A DNA stretch of 64,000 nucleotides, from contig VGBW01000001.1 of assembly GCA_016870365.1 (NCBI GenBank), positions 1 to 64,000 of the forward strand, read 5' to 3'. Position numbers and translations under genes: made by a program. The notes under the pieces are model-generated. The model saw only the letters and a program-made list of their open reading frames with translations, did not search any database and had not been told where the DNA came from. Shown one piece after another: positions 36,245 through 46,417 of this stretch. Every line of letters starts with the position of its first letter. Position 1 is the stretch's first letter. Origin of the DNA: Actinomycetota bacterium. GTDB lineage: Bacteria; Actinomycetota; Actinomycetes; Nanopelagicales; Nanopelagicaceae.

Positions 36245-38704
36245 ATGCTTCCGGCCAATGACTTCCACTTCATTCAAGAGAAGTGGTTGCCAATCTGGGA
36301 CAAGTTAGCTCCCTTTAGATCAGGTGATGCAAACGATCCCCGACCGAAGAAGTATGTGCTGGATATGTTTCCCTATCCATCCGGCGATCTTCATATGGGC
36401 CATGCCGAGGCTTATGCCTTAGGTGATGTGATTGCTCGATATTGGGTGCAGAAGGGCTTCAACGTTATGCATCCAATCGGTTGGGATGCATTTGGACTGC
36501 CGGCTGAAAATGCTGCAATTAAGCGAAATGAAGATCCAAGCGTTTGGACTTACGAGAACATAAATAGGCAGAGAGCTTCGATGCGCCGTTATGCCTGCTC
36601 CTTTGATTGGGACCGGGTGTTCTACACCTGTAATAGCGATTACTACCGCTGGAATCAGTGGATTTTCTTGAGGATGTATGAAAAGGGCCTGGCCTATCGC
36701 AAAGACTCCGCGGTTAATTGGTGTCCTGATTGCCAGACTGTTTTGGCAAATGAGCAGGTTATCGCAGGACTATGTGAACGCTGTGATAATACAGTAACGA
36801 AGAAAAAGCTTAACCAGTGGTATTTCAAGATTACTGATTACGCCGAGAGATTGCTTGATGATATGAAGGAACTTGAAGGCAAGTGGCCTGAGAAAGTTCT
36901 AACTATGCAGCGCAATTGGATTGGAGAATCCGTCGGTGCTGAAGTTAACTTCACAATCGAGGGCAGGGCTGAAGCGCTAACCGTCTATACCACCAGACCC
37001 GATACCCTCTATGGAGCAACCTTTATGGTGGTAGCCGTTGATAGCGAGTTAGCTAGAGAGTTAGTTGAAAATACCAGCGTTGAACCTGCTTTTAATCAAT
37101 ACTTCGAAAGCGTTAAGTCAGCAAGTGATATCGAAAGATTGGCAACAGATGGAGCTAAGAGTGGAATCTTTCTTCAGCGTTATGCCATAAACCCAGTAAA
37201 CGGTGAACGCATTCCCATCTGGGCAAGTGAATATGTGCTAGCAGATTATGGGACAGGTGCCATCATGGCGGTTCCAGCCCATGATCAGCGGGATCTAGAC
37301 TTTGCCAAAGCGATGAAGCTACCGATAAGGCAGGTAGTTAAGGTCGAGGGCGAGGAAGACCCTGAAGTAAGCGGAGTTGCATCCATCGGCGCTGGGGTAA
37401 TGATCAACTCTGGAAGCCTAAATGGGCTAAATAGTGGCGAGGCTATCGGAAAGATAATTGAAGAACTTGAGGCAAAGAATCTAGCTAGAGCTTCGAATAA
37501 TTATCGCCTAAGAGATTGGCTCATCTCGCGCCAACGTTATTGGGGAACCCCAATCCCTATTATTCACTGCCCTAAGTGTGGCGAGGTGCCAGTTAGTGAT
37601 GCTCAGCTCCCGGTTAAGTTACCTGATTCCAAAACCTTAGATCTAAGACCAAAGGGAACTTCACCGCTTGCAACCGCAACCGATTGGGTCAATGTGGCTT
37701 GTCCTAGATGTGGGGCTAGTGCTAAGAGAGACACCGACACCATGGATACCTTTGTTGATTCATCTTGGTATTTCCTGCGCTATACCAGCGTTGATACTCA
37801 CGATAAACCCTTTGATAGAAGAGAAGTTGATACCTGGCTTCCAGTTGATCAGTATGTGGGCGGGGTTACCCATGCCATCTTGCATTTGCTCTATTCGCGC
37901 TTCTTCACCAAAGCCTTGAAGGATATGGGATATATAAATTTCTCAGAACCTTTTACACGGCTTCTTAATCAAGGAATGGTTTTGATGGACGGCTCTGCTA
38001 TGAGTAAGAGTCGGGGTAATCTAGTTGCCCTCTCAGAAGAACTTGAAAAACATGGTGTAGATGCCATTCGCTTATCAATGGTCTTTGCCGGTCCTCCCGA
38101 GGATGATGTTGATTGGGCCAATGTCTCACCAACTGGGTCATCTAAGTTCTTACATCGCGCTTGGCGTCTTGCAGGAGATGTTGAAAGCAAGCCAGGAATT
38201 GATTTTACAAAAGGCGATCTAACTTTAAGAAAAACCTCGCATAAAGCGCTTCAAGACATTTCATTTGCAGTTGAATCCTTTAGGTTCAATGTGGTTGTTG
38301 CTCGAATCATGGAGTTGGTAAACGCTGCTAGAAAAGCCATAGATTCAGGCGTTGGTCCAGCCGATCCGGCAGTTAGGGAAGCCGTTGAAATAGTGGCCAT
38401 TTCTCTATCTCTTATCGCCCCTTATACCGCTGAAGAAATGTGGGAGGTCTTGGGTCATGGGCCATCAGTTGCAAGGGCGGGATGGCCAAGTATTGATCCT
38501 GAGTTATTGACCCAGGATTTTGTCACAGCTATTTTCCAGATAAATGGCAAAATCAAATCCAGAGTTGAAGTATCACCTGATATCTCAGATGAGGCTCTAG
38601 AGAAGATGGCTTTGAGTGATTCAGCCTTGTTAGCCGATCTGGGGGGAGCAAGCCCAAGGAAAGTAATCACCAAGGCCCCTAAGTTTGTGAATGTAGTTCT
38701 ATAG
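36245..38704 (+). CDS. leuS: leucyl-tRNA synthetase
   Basis: An 819-residue class I synthetase charging tRNA-Leu. The HIGH-type motif is [20 protein letters not shown] appears as AMSKSRGN, and the editing domain has the T-rich [13 protein letters not shown] and [15 protein letters not shown]. Two CxxC zinc-ribbon-like pairs are present (CPKCGE, CPRCGA). Length is normal. The start seems leaderless. The gene precedes the comEA-comEC competence genes. Confidence 0.97.
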   Translation: MLPANDFHFIQEKWLPIWDKLAPFRSGDANDPRPKKYVLDMFPYPSGDLHMGHAEAYALGDVIARYWVQKGFNVMHPIGWDAFGLPAENAAIKRNEDPSVWTYENINRQRASMRRYACSFDWDRVFYTCNSDYYRWNQWIFLRMYEKGLAYRKDSAVNWCPDCQTVLANEQVIAGLCERCDNTVTKKKLNQWYFKITDYAERLLDDMKELEGKWPEKVLTMQRNWIGESVGAEVNFTIEGRAEALTVYTTRPDTLYGATFMVVAVDSELARELVENTSVEPAFNQYFESVKSASDIERLATDGAKSGIFLQRYAINPVNGERIPIWASEYVLADYGTGAIMAVPAHDQRDLDFAKAMKLPIRQVVKVEGEEDPEVSGVASIGAGVMINSGSLNGLNSGEAIGKIIEELEAKNLARASNNYRLRDWLISRQRYWGTPIPIIHCPKCGEVPVSDAQLPVKLPDSKTLDLRPKGTSPLATATDWVNVACPRCGASAKRDTDTMDTFVDSSWYFLRYTSVDTHDKPFDRREVDTWLPVDQYVGGVTHAILHLLYSRFFTKALKDMGYINFSEPFTRLLNQGMVLMDGSAMSKSRGNLVALSEELEKHGVDAIRLSMVFAGPPEDDVDWANVSPTGSSKFLHRAWRLAGDVESKPGIDFTKGDLTLRKTSHKALQDISFAVESFRFNVVVARIMELVNAARKAIDSGVGPADPAVREAVEIVAISLSLIAPYTAEEMWEVLGHGPSVARAGWPSIDPELLTQDFVTAIFQINGKIKSRVEVSPDISDEALEKMALSDSALLADLGGASPRKVITKAPKFVNVVL

Positions 38705-38706
38705 CC

Positions 38707-38715
38707 TTATCCACA
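38707..38715 (+). promoter_or_regulatory. single DnaA-box-like site
   Basis: TTATCCACA, a perfect consensus DnaA box, lies just after the leuS stop. It stands alone, so it is not an origin; it could be a titration or control site, or chance. Confidence 0.3.
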
Positions 38716-38784
38716 ACACCTATTTCTCCACTATTGGTTCAGTAGTTCAAATTATTTAGCATCTAAATCTGATTTCATCAGGGT

Positions 38785-39390
38785 ATGAATTTTGCAAAAT
38801 TGAAGGAAGATTTTCAAGACTACACCTACTCTCAGAGAAGAGCCCTTTTAGTTCTCTCTTTGGTCGCAATACTTTTTGCCACATTTCTCTTCACCACAAC
38901 TAGGGGTAGAGCAGTTGCGCAGGAATCTGCTAAACCAACTTTAACTATGCCGGCAGTAACCAAGACAATACTGATACATGTTGCAGGCAAAGTTAAGCGT
39001 CCTGATGTTTATCCTCTTCTTGCAGGCTCAAGAGTCTCTGATGCGATCAAAGCTGCGGGGGGTGCAAATAAGGGAGTTGATCTAGGCGATATAAACCTGG
39101 CGAGAGTCTTGGTGGATGGCGAACAAGTCTATGTGGGCTATGTTGCAAAAGTTGGTGCAAGCAGCAGCGCCAGCAAGAGTGGCAAATCAAGATTTTTTGG
39201 CATTATCAATATTAATAGAGCTACAAAAGCTGAATTTGATTCACTGACTGGGATAGGGCCGGTTATTGCAACTCGAATAGTCAATTATCGAAATAGCAAT
39301 GGACCTTTCTTGGCTATAGACGATCTGCTTAAAGTTTCTGGCATAGGTAGCAAGACTCTGGAGCGGATTCGCCCACGTTTGAGCCTGTAG
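38785..39390 (+). CDS. comEA: ComEA-like DNA-binding protein
   Basis: A 201-residue protein: N-terminal transmembrane helix (LVLSLVAILFATFLFTTT), a SLBB domain (HVAGKVKRPDVYPLLAGSR) and a C-terminal double helix-hairpin-helix (ININRATKAEFDSLTGIGPV, LLKVSGIGSKTLERIRP). It would bind double-stranded DNA at the outer face and hand it to ComEC. It lies directly before comEC. Confidence 0.92.
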   Translation: MNFAKLKEDFQDYTYSQRRALLVLSLVAILFATFLFTTTRGRAVAQESAKPTLTMPAVTKTILIHVAGKVKRPDVYPLLAGSRVSDAIKAAGGANKGVDLGDINLARVLVDGEQVYVGYVAKVGASSSASKSGKSRFFGIININRATKAEFDSLTGIGPVIATRIVNYRNSNGPFLAIDDLLKVSGIGSKTLERIRPRLSL

Positions 39391-39482
39391 ACCAGAGGGT
39401 AAGAAGTGATTACCGCGCACTGCTCTTTGCGCTAGCTCTTTGGGCTGGGGTATTAGGTGCGACCTATTTCTCTTGGTCAGCG

Positions 39483-41666
39483 TTGGTGGTAAGTGCGGTA
39501 ATCACATCCTCTACCTTTCTCTTAAAAAGACGCTTCTGGATCATTGCCTCAGCGCTTCTGGTAGGCAGTGGCTTATTCTCGATTCACAGCCAGATATTGC
39601 AAACCAGCGTAATTGCTCAATTGGCCAGCAGCTCTCCCGATGTGAAAGTAATCGCAAGAGTTACTGGTGACCCTAAGCTCACATTTGAAAAAGTCCGCGG
39701 TTCAAAAATCAATCCTTCGCAGAGTTCATTCTTGGTGAGAACCTCAAGAATAGAGAGTGAAAGTGGATCCTATGAAGCAAGGCTTGCGCTTCGAGTATTA
39801 ATACCCAAGAAAGTAGAGTTAATCCCTGGCGATTTGATTGGTCTAGAAGGAAGGCTTGTAAAGAGTAAAGAAAGACGGGTTGCCGCACTCCTAATTGCCG
39901 AAGAGGACTTGGTGCAACTGTCTAAGGCGGGAGCATTAGGTCAAGTATTAGCTAAGGTCAGATCTAGTTTTAGAGATCAAGCAGCAAAGTTTGGTAGTAA
40001 TTCTGGAGCACTAGTTCCAGGAATGATCCTGGGGGATACCTCGCTTCAAAGCGAGGAATTTACCAAGCAAATGCGCCGCTCGGGCCTTGCTCATCTAACT
40101 GCTGTTAGCGGGGCAAATTTTGCAATTGTCAGCGCGCTAGTTTTCTTCCTTCTGCGCCTATTCATTCCAAAGCTAGCTGTAAGAATTGGTGCTACTGGGT
40201 TATTTCTCTTTCTTTTTCTCTTACTAGTCAGGCCATCACCTTCGGTACTGCGGGCAGGAATCATGACGCTTGTCGTTCTTTTCGCAATTGCCACCGGTAA
40301 TAGGGCAAATGCGTCAGCGGCTCTATCTACGGCAGTGATTGTCTTACTTCTCTTTGATCCTTTTCAGGGGCAAGACCCAGGCTTTATTCTCTCTGTCCTT
40401 GCTACCTCTGGATTGATATTTCTCTCACCTGGGATTAAGTCATATCTAATTAGGTTTTTTCCCTCTTGGCTAGCAGAGGTTGTGGCAGTCTCAACCGCTG
40501 CAACCCTGCTATGCACCCCATATTTGATCGCCTTTACCGCTCAGGCCCCGCTTCTTGCCATTCCATCTAATGTCGTTACCTATCTTCTGGTAGCTCCGGT
40601 GACGATTGTCGGCTTTCTATCTGTTCTCACCCTTCCCATTCCTTCTATCTCCCAGATCTTACTGGTCGTGGCCGAGTTTCTTGCCCGCTGGATTGCATTT
40701 GTTGCATCGCTATCTGATGCAACTCCAACTCTCGCACTTTCCGCCCAACTTCTGTCAATAACTCTTGCTCTTATACTTACAGTCTTCTTCATAGCACCTC
40801 TTAGAAAAGTTGCCATTGCACTCCTCGTTGTATTTGTTCTATTGGGAACGCTTAGCAAAGCTAGCTTCCCGGGGAGCGATTGGAGGCTAGTGCAGTGTGA
40901 TGTTGGTCAGGGCGATGCTCTGGTGATAAAGATTTCTTCGCAGAGTGCGCTGCTCCTCGATGCTGGCCCTGATCCGACCCTCCTTGATCGTTGTCTGAAG
41001 ATCCTTGGAGTTAAGCACTTACCACTCATCGTCCTAAGTCATAATCATGCTGATCATTATTATGGAGTAAGCGGGGCTTTGAGAAATAGAGAGATAGGCC
41101 AGATCTGGAGCAATGGCAACATTATTAGAGATGAGCTCGCCAACTACTTAGTATCAAAGGTGAGCCTTGGAGATGTTGCCATAATCGATGATGTATCGCT
41201 AGAAGTTCTCTGGCCGCCTGCCAATAATGCGCAATACTCGAACCTTTCAGGAGATGGCTCCGAGGAGAATAATCGATCGTTGGTAATCCTTGCCCAAGTA
41301 GGGCAGGTGAAGATATTGATAACTGGTGATATAGAGCCTGAAGTGCAAGAAGAGATTGCAAGGAAGTTTGACTTATCTGGCATTTCAATCTTGAAAGTCC
41401 CCCATCATGGATCGCGCTTTCAAAGCGATCTATTTCTTAGCCAAGTTTCACCGAAGATCTCACTAGTTAGCGTGGGTGAGGCAAATAGCTATGGCCATCC
41501 CGACTCGCAGCTATTGGAGAAGCTAGGCCTTATGGGCTCTAGGGTTTATCGAAGCGATAAAGATGGGCCAATTTCGCTGGCCTGGAGGCTTGATGACAGC
41601 GCCAGGGGCTATATATTCACCGCTAGGAACTTAGGAAGGAAGTGGTGGCAGATTCAATGGCTATAG
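39483..41666 (+). CDS. comEC: ComEC/Rec2 DNA-uptake channel protein
   Basis: A membrane protein of at least 727 residues with the N-terminal OB-like DUF4131 region, the competence domain with many helices (GLAHLTAVSGANFAIVSALV) and the C-terminal metallo-beta-lactamase domain (LSHNHADHYYG, LKVPHHGS). It forms the channel for single-stranded DNA. The first ATG/GTG/TTG in frame is the TTG at 39483, but the same frame is protein-like upstream to 39351 (YRALLFALALWAGVLGATYF looks like the first helix) with only a CTG at 39420. The true start is unclear. The end overlaps holA. Confidence 0.9.
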   Translation: MVVSAVITSSTFLLKRRFWIIASALLVGSGLFSIHSQILQTSVIAQLASSSPDVKVIARVTGDPKLTFEKVRGSKINPSQSSFLVRTSRIESESGSYEARLALRVLIPKKVELIPGDLIGLEGRLVKSKERRVAALLIAEEDLVQLSKAGALGQVLAKVRSSFRDQAAKFGSNSGALVPGMILGDTSLQSEEFTKQMRRSGLAHLTAVSGANFAIVSALVFFLLRLFIPKLAVRIGATGLFLFLFLLLVRPSPSVLRAGIMTLVVLFAIATGNRANASAALSTAVIVLLLFDPFQGQDPGFILSVLATSGLIFLSPGIKSYLIRFFPSWLAEVVAVSTAATLLCTPYLIAFTAQAPLLAIPSNVVTYLLVAPVTIVGFLSVLTLPIPSISQILLVVAEFLARWIAFVASLSDATPTLALSAQLLSITLALILTVFFIAPLRKVAIALLVVFVLLGTLSKASFPGSDWRLVQCDVGQGDALVIKISSQSALLLDAGPDPTLLDRCLKILGVKHLPLIVLSHNHADHYYGVSGALRNREIGQIWSNGNIIRDELANYLVSKVSLGDVAIIDDVSLEVLWPPANNAQYSNLSGDGSEENNRSLVILAQVGQVKILITGDIEPEVQEEIARKFDLSGISILKVPHHGSRFQSDLFLSQVSPKISLVSVGEANSYGHPDSQLLEKLGLMGSRVYRSDKDGPISLAWRLDDSARGYIFTARNLGRKWWQIQWL

Positions 41667-42613
41667 CTAACCTCCTACTTATCCATGGCGCTGAAAGCGT
41701 ATTGGCAGATCGGGCTTTATTTGATGCCCTCGATGAACGGGCAGATTGTGAAAAAACGGTGTTAGAAGGTTCTGAATTAGAAATTGGCAGCTTTGCCTCA
41801 GCAATCGCTCCCTCACTGTTTGCCGATAAGCGCGTTGTTGTTCTAAAGGATTTACAGGATTTAAGTAGTGAAGTTCAAGAAGAAGTTGAGAATTACTTAT
41901 CGGAGATTGACCCTTCTCTGCACATCATTTTTATTCATAGAGGTGGAGTCAAAGGAAAAGCCCTCCTTGAAAGGATTAAGAAGTTGAAGCCAGAGATAAT
42001 CCTCTGCGAGGCGATGAAGAAAGAGAGTGATAAGGCAAGCTACGTTGCTCAAGAGTTTGAAAGACGGGGTCGCAGGATTTCATCTGCAGCAATTAGCGCA
42101 CTAGTTGATGCCACTGGAAGTGATACCAGAGAGTTAGCCGCTGCCTGTAGCCAGATTGCTTTTGACACCAATGCTGCTAAGACAGTAATTGATGAAGAAG
42201 ATATTGCCCTTTATTACCAAGGAAGAGTTCAAGCAACAGGCTTTGATGTCGCCGATGCAACCTTAGCTGGAGATAGTAAAGCTGCGCTGATTTCACTAAG
42301 AAATGCGCTCGATTCTGGAACAGAACCGATCATGATTCTCTCGGCAATTACCTCATCAATTAGAGCTCTGGCAAAAGTCTCGGGAGCCCCCCGTGGTGCT
42401 AATGCTTTTCAACTTGCTGGATCCCTTGGCCTTGCTCCCTGGCAGATAGATAAGGCTAGGCGCCAATTAGGAAAGTGGACCCCTTCTCTAATCGCTTTTT
42501 CAGTAGGTGAGTTAGCAAAAGCCGATGTTGCTATCAAAGGAGCTGAAGCTGACCCAATTTTTGCCCTAGAGCGAAGCGTAATGGCCATTGCCGCCAGAGT
42601 GGGGCGAAAATAG
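41645..42613 (+). CDS. holA: DNA polymerase III subunit delta
   Basis: A 322-residue HolA that opens the sliding clamp within the clamp loader. Typical features are LLLIHGAESVLADRALFDAL at the N-terminus, the SLFADKRVVVLKDLQDL box and the C-terminal helical collar region (WQIDKARRQLGKW). GTG 41645 has the best spacing to AGGAAGGA; GTG 41642 and ATG 41657 are alternatives. It overlaps comEC by 22 bases and precedes rpsT, the usual order. Confidence 0.92.
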   Translation: MADSMAIANLLLIHGAESVLADRALFDALDERADCEKTVLEGSELEIGSFASAIAPSLFADKRVVVLKDLQDLSSEVQEEVENYLSEIDPSLHIIFIHRGGVKGKALLERIKKLKPEIILCEAMKKESDKASYVAQEFERRGRRISSAAISALVDATGSDTRELAAACSQIAFDTNAAKTVIDEEDIALYYQGRVQATGFDVADATLAGDSKAALISLRNALDSGTEPIMILSAITSSIRALAKVSGAPRGANAFQLAGSLGLAPWQIDKARRQLGKWTPSLIAFSVGELAKADVAIKGAEADPIFALERSVMAIAARVGRK

Positions 42614-42712
42614 GGGTTATTTAAGGCAGGCGAAAATCTCGGTTTGAGCCCAGATAACTCTGGCTGATACCCTGCCACGCTGTAATTCACTCAAATGGAA
42701 GGCTTTAAGTTC

Positions 42713-42982
42713 GTGGCAAATATCAAATCCCAGATCAAGAGAATCAAGACCAATGAGAAGGCTCGCCTGCGAAACAGATCAGTGCGCTCCTCATTTAAGA
42801 CGGCTATCCGCCGCTTCCGTGATTCCCTCGCCGCAGGGGACTCCAAAGTGATTGCCACTGAGTTATCAAATGCCTCTCGTGAACTCGATATCGCGGTATC
42901 AAAAGGCGTAATCCATGCCAACCAGGCTGCAAATAAGAAGTCAGCTATGGCTAAGTCAGCCCATAAAGCTGGCGTTCGTTAA
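42713..42982 (+). CDS. rpsT: 30S ribosomal protein S20
   Basis: An 89-residue S20: [20 protein letters not shown] at the N-terminus and [20 protein letters not shown] at the C-terminus. The GTG at 42713 follows GGAAGG with about ten bases between; an in-frame ATG at 42695 would add six residues absent from the family. It binds 16S rRNA early in assembly. Confidence 0.96.
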   Translation: MANIKSQIKRIKTNEKARLRNRSVRSSFKTAIRRFRDSLAAGDSKVIATELSNASRELDIAVSKGVIHANQAANKKSAMAKSAHKAGVR

Positions 42983-43018
42983 TCCAGCCACTTCATTTAG
43001 ACAAAGTAGGCGATAGGC

Positions 43019-44887
43019 ATGCCTGCAATCGACTTAAGTAAAGCGCCGCAACCTGCTGCCACCAGACCTGAGCAGATCCGTAATTTCTGCATCATTGCTC
43101 ACATTGATCATGGTAAATCCACTCTGGCAGATCGGATGTTGGGAATAACTGGAGTTGTTGACGCGCGCAATATGCGTGCGCAGTATCTAGATCGCATGGA
43201 TATCGAACGTGAGCGTGGAATTACCATCAAGAGCCAAGCGGTTCGACTGCCTTGGCGCTCCGGCCTTGATGGCCAGGAATATATTCTCAACATGATTGAT
43301 ACTCCAGGACATGTTGATTTTACCTATGAAGTCTCACGCTCTCTTGCAGCATGCGAAGGGGCCATTCTATTAGTTGATTGCGCACAAGGAATTGAAGCCC
43401 AAACGCTAGCTAATCTCCATCTAGCCATGGAAAATGATTTAACAGTAATCCCAGTGTTAAATAAGATTGATCTGCCCTCAGCTCAACCTGATAAGTTTGC
43501 GATCGAGTTATCTAAGCTTGTTGGTTGCAGGCCGGAGGATTGCTTACGAGTCTCTGGAAAATCAGGAATCGGCGTTGAAGGGCTATTGGATCAAATTGTG
43601 GCTCAGATTCCAGCTCCCAAAGGAAATTCAGAGGGGCCAGCAAGGGCGCTAATTTTCGATTCGGTCTATGACACATATCGTGGAGTAGTGACCTATGTTC
43701 GAGTATTTGATGGTCACCTCTCACCTAGGGAGCAGATACAGATGTTCTCAACTGGAGTTAAGCATGAGCTATTAGATATTGGAGTGATTTCACCTGAACC
43801 AGTATCTAGTAAGGGTCTAGGAGTTGGCGAGGTGGGCTATCTAATCACCGGAGTCAAGGAAGTTCGCCAATCAAGAGTCGGAGATACTGTTACCTCTTTC
43901 CATAGACCAGCACTTGAAGCTCTATCTGGATATGAAGATCCAAAACCAATGGTCTTTTCCGGACTATTTCCCATAGATGGCGATCAATATCCACTACTAC
44001 AAGATGCCTTAGATAAATTGCAATTAAATGATGCTGCTCTCGTTTATGAGCCAGAGAATTCGGCAGCGCTTGGCTTTGGCTTTAGATGTGGCTTTTTGGG
44101 ACTTCTTCACATGGAAATCGTTCGAGAGCGCCTTGAGCGAGAATTCGATCTAACACTTATCTCTACCGCACCGAATGTGGTTTACACCGTTACCACTGAG
44201 AGTGGCCAGGAACTTGTGGTCACAAACCCTAGCGAATATCCCAATGGAAAAGTAGCTCAGGTGCGAGAACCTTTAGTCAAGGCAACAATTCTCTCCCCCG
44301 CTGATTACATCGGAACGATTATGGAGTTATGCCAACAAAGGCGCGGTTCGCTAATTGGCATGGACTACCTCTCTGAAGATCGCGTCGAGATTCGCTACGC
44401 CTTGCCACTTGCTGAGATCGTCTTTGATTTCTTTGATCAATTAAAGTCTAGAACTAGGGGCTATGCCTCACTTGATTACGAACCAATTGGTGAAGCGGAA
44501 GGCGATCTAGTAAAAGTCGACATCTTGCTACAAGGGGAAAAAGTCGATGCCTTCAGCTCAATTGTGCATCGCGAGAAGGCTTATAGCTATGGAGTGATGA
44601 TGACTTCAAAGCTTAGAGAGCTAATTCCAAGGCAGCAGTTTGAAGTACCGATTCAAGCAGCCATTGGGGCCAAGATTATTGCTCGCGAAACAATTCGCGC
44701 GATCCGCAAAGATGTTTTGGCAAAGTGTTATGGCGGAGATATTTCTCGTAAGCGTAAACTCTTAGAGAAGCAGAGAGAGGGAAAGAAGCGAATGAAGATG
44801 GTGGGAAGAGTCGAAGTCCCACAGGAAGCATTCATTGCGGCACTTTCAACCAATTCTGATAAAGAGAGCGGAAAGGCGAAGAAGTAG
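43019..44887 (+). CDS. lepA: elongation factor 4
   Basis: A 622-residue translational GTPase: G1 [15 protein letters not shown]2/G3 ERGITIKSQ and DTPGHVDF, G4 NKID, and the LepA-specific C-terminal domain ([22 protein letters not shown], key residues only partly listed). It moves stalled ribosomes backwards. It is followed by hemW after one base. Confidence 0.97.
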   Translation: MPAIDLSKAPQPAATRPEQIRNFCIIAHIDHGKSTLADRMLGITGVVDARNMRAQYLDRMDIERERGITIKSQAVRLPWRSGLDGQEYILNMIDTPGHVDFTYEVSRSLAACEGAILLVDCAQGIEAQTLANLHLAMENDLTVIPVLNKIDLPSAQPDKFAIELSKLVGCRPEDCLRVSGKSGIGVEGLLDQIVAQIPAPKGNSEGPARALIFDSVYDTYRGVVTYVRVFDGHLSPREQIQMFSTGVKHELLDIGVISPEPVSSKGLGVGEVGYLITGVKEVRQSRVGDTVTSFHRPALEALSGYEDPKPMVFSGLFPIDGDQYPLLQDALDKLQLNDAALVYEPENSAALGFGFRCGFLGLLHMEIVRERLEREFDLTLISTAPNVVYTVTTESGQELVVTNPSEYPNGKVAQVREPLVKATILSPADYIGTIMELCQQRRGSLIGMDYLSEDRVEIRYALPLAEIVFDFFDQLKSRTRGYASLDYEPIGEAEGDLVKVDILLQGEKVDAFSSIVHREKAYSYGVMMTSKLRELIPRQQFEVPIQAAIGAKIIARETIRAIRKDVLAKCYGGDISRKRKLLEKQREGKKRMKMVGRVEVPQEAFIAALSTNSDKESGKAKK

Positions 44888-44888
44888 C

Positions 44889-46034
44889 ATGAGCCAGCAA
44901 CTCTCTTTCTACGTGCATATCCCTTACTGCGCAAAAAGATGCGGTTATTGTGACTTCAACACCTACACCCCAGGTGAGTTAAAGAGCGGAGATCTAGATG
45001 CTCTCTCATCTAGCTATATTGATTCGACAATAAGGGAAATCCAGATGGCCTCTCAGGTTGTTGGCCCGGCTGTTGTTCCCACAGTGTTCTTTGGAGGGGG
45101 AACACCTTCACTTCTTCCTGCAGCCCAATTAGCGCGGGTAATTGGCGCAATTAGAAGTAACTTCACCATAGAGCAAGGCGTTGAGATAACACTTGAGGTG
45201 AACCCAGATTCGGTAAGTAGGCCATTTCTAGATGAAATCAAGAGTGTTGGTGCGACACGGATTTCTATGGGGATGCAATCTGCAGTTGGCTCGGTGTTGA
45301 AAACTCTAGGTCGCACTCATCATCCCGAAAGTGTTGGCCAAGCGGTAACTATGGCAAGAGCTTCTGGATTTGAGCATGTGAGCGTCGACTTAATCTATGG
45401 CTCACCTGGCGAAACTATGGAGGATTGGCAGAAGAGTTTGGAATATGCACTCTCATTAGATATCGATCACATTAGCGCATATGCCTTAATCGTTGAGAAG
45501 GGCACAAAGCTTGCTGCTCAAGTTAATCGCGGTGAATTAACAATGCCTCCAGATGATCAGAGTGCCGATAAGTATTTGCTAGCAGATGAACTCTTTGAGG
45601 CGGCAGGGTTTAGTTGGTATGAGCTAAGTAATTGGAGTAAGCCTGGCGGGCAATGTCGCCACAACATCGCCTATTGGGATGGGTCATTTTGGTGGGGAGT
45701 AGGAGCCGGCGCTCATTCTTACTTCAAAGGTAAGCGTTGGTGGAACGTTAAGCACCCCGGTTCTTATCAAGAAAGGATTTCACTGGGTCAAAGCCCAGAA
45801 TCATGTCATGAGATATTGACTCCAGGTAATCTCCTAGATGAGTTCATAATGCTTCAAATGAGAAGGCGTGAGGGAATCATGCATAGTCGTTTGAATTCTT
45901 CACAGCTGAGTAAAGCTGAAGATTTTCTTTGCTCTGGATTTCTAGACACCGCAAGTTGGAGCGATTTGCGATTGGTATTGAACAGAAACGGGCGCCTGAT
46001 TGCCGATAGAATCGTGCGCGAGTTAGTCTTGTAG
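44889..46034 (+). CDS. hemW: HemW-like radical SAM protein
   Basis: A 381-residue radical SAM protein with the cluster motif CAKRCGYCDF near the start, FGGGTPSLLP, and the C-terminal HemN-like domain. It belongs to the HemW group (haem chaperone), often misnamed coproporphyrinogen III oxidase; one extra Cys after the CxxxCxxC motif typical for true HemN is not seen. ATG 44889 begins one base after the lepA stop. The lepA-hemW-hrcA order is typical. Confidence 0.93.
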   Translation: MSQQLSFYVHIPYCAKRCGYCDFNTYTPGELKSGDLDALSSSYIDSTIREIQMASQVVGPAVVPTVFFGGGTPSLLPAAQLARVIGAIRSNFTIEQGVEITLEVNPDSVSRPFLDEIKSVGATRISMGMQSAVGSVLKTLGRTHHPESVGQAVTMARASGFEHVSVDLIYGSPGETMEDWQKSLEYALSLDIDHISAYALIVEKGTKLAAQVNRGELTMPPDDQSADKYLLADELFEAAGFSWYELSNWSKPGGQCRHNIAYWDGSFWWGVGAGAHSYFKGKRWWNVKHPGSYQERISLGQSPESCHEILTPGNLLDEFIMLQMRRREGIMHSRLNSSQLSKAEDFLCSGFLDTASWSDLRLVLNRNGRLIADRIVRELVL

Positions 46035-46040
46035 TAACTT
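46035..46040 (+). promoter_or_regulatory. -10 box of a leaderless promoter (DoxX-like gene)
   Basis: TAACTT ends six bases before the ATG of the following membrane protein gene, directly after the hemW stop. Confidence 0.4.
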
Positions 46041-46046
46041 TGCCTT

Positions 46047-46391
46047 ATGGCCACTATGCATACCGTCATTACCCTCCTGCTTGCCTTAATTTTCCTCATC
46101 GCAGGGCTTTCAAAATCCAGTGGTAGTAGCGCCGGACTATCTGGAACCAGGGATGTGGGATTTCCCGATGGATTGGCAAGGTTGGTGGGGATTTTTGAAA
46201 CCCTAGCCTCATCTGCTCTAATAGTCGGTTTTTCTCTTGATAACTCGGATTTGAAACTCTATGGATATGTGATTATCTGGTTTGTTATGGCGGGGGCGAT
46301 CTTCTTTCACTTCAAAGCGAATAAGATTCGCACAGGATTTCCAGCCATGCTGCTAATCATTTTGGCCACTTTAGGTATTGCTACGCTCTAA
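46047..46391 (+). CDS. DoxX-like membrane protein
   Basis: A 114-residue protein with four hydrophobic segments, the first two enclosing GLSKSSGSSAGLSGTRDVG and DGLARLVGIFETLASSALI, as in the DoxX/DoxX-like family. The role of these proteins is poorly known; some work in thiosulfate or oxidative stress metabolism. It lies between hemW and hrcA and may have its own leaderless promoter. Confidence 0.8.
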   Translation: MATMHTVITLLLALIFLIAGLSKSSGSSAGLSGTRDVGFPDGLARLVGIFETLASSALIVGFSLDNSDLKLYGYVIIWFVMAGAIFFHFKANKIRTGFPAMLLIILATLGIATL

Positions 46392-46417
46392 TGAGATCGA
46401 AAGGGAATTGCTAGAGG

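Noticed and set aside
46392-46417. CIRCE operator before hrcA
   Set aside because: The 25-base gap has no inverted repeat of the CIRCE type.
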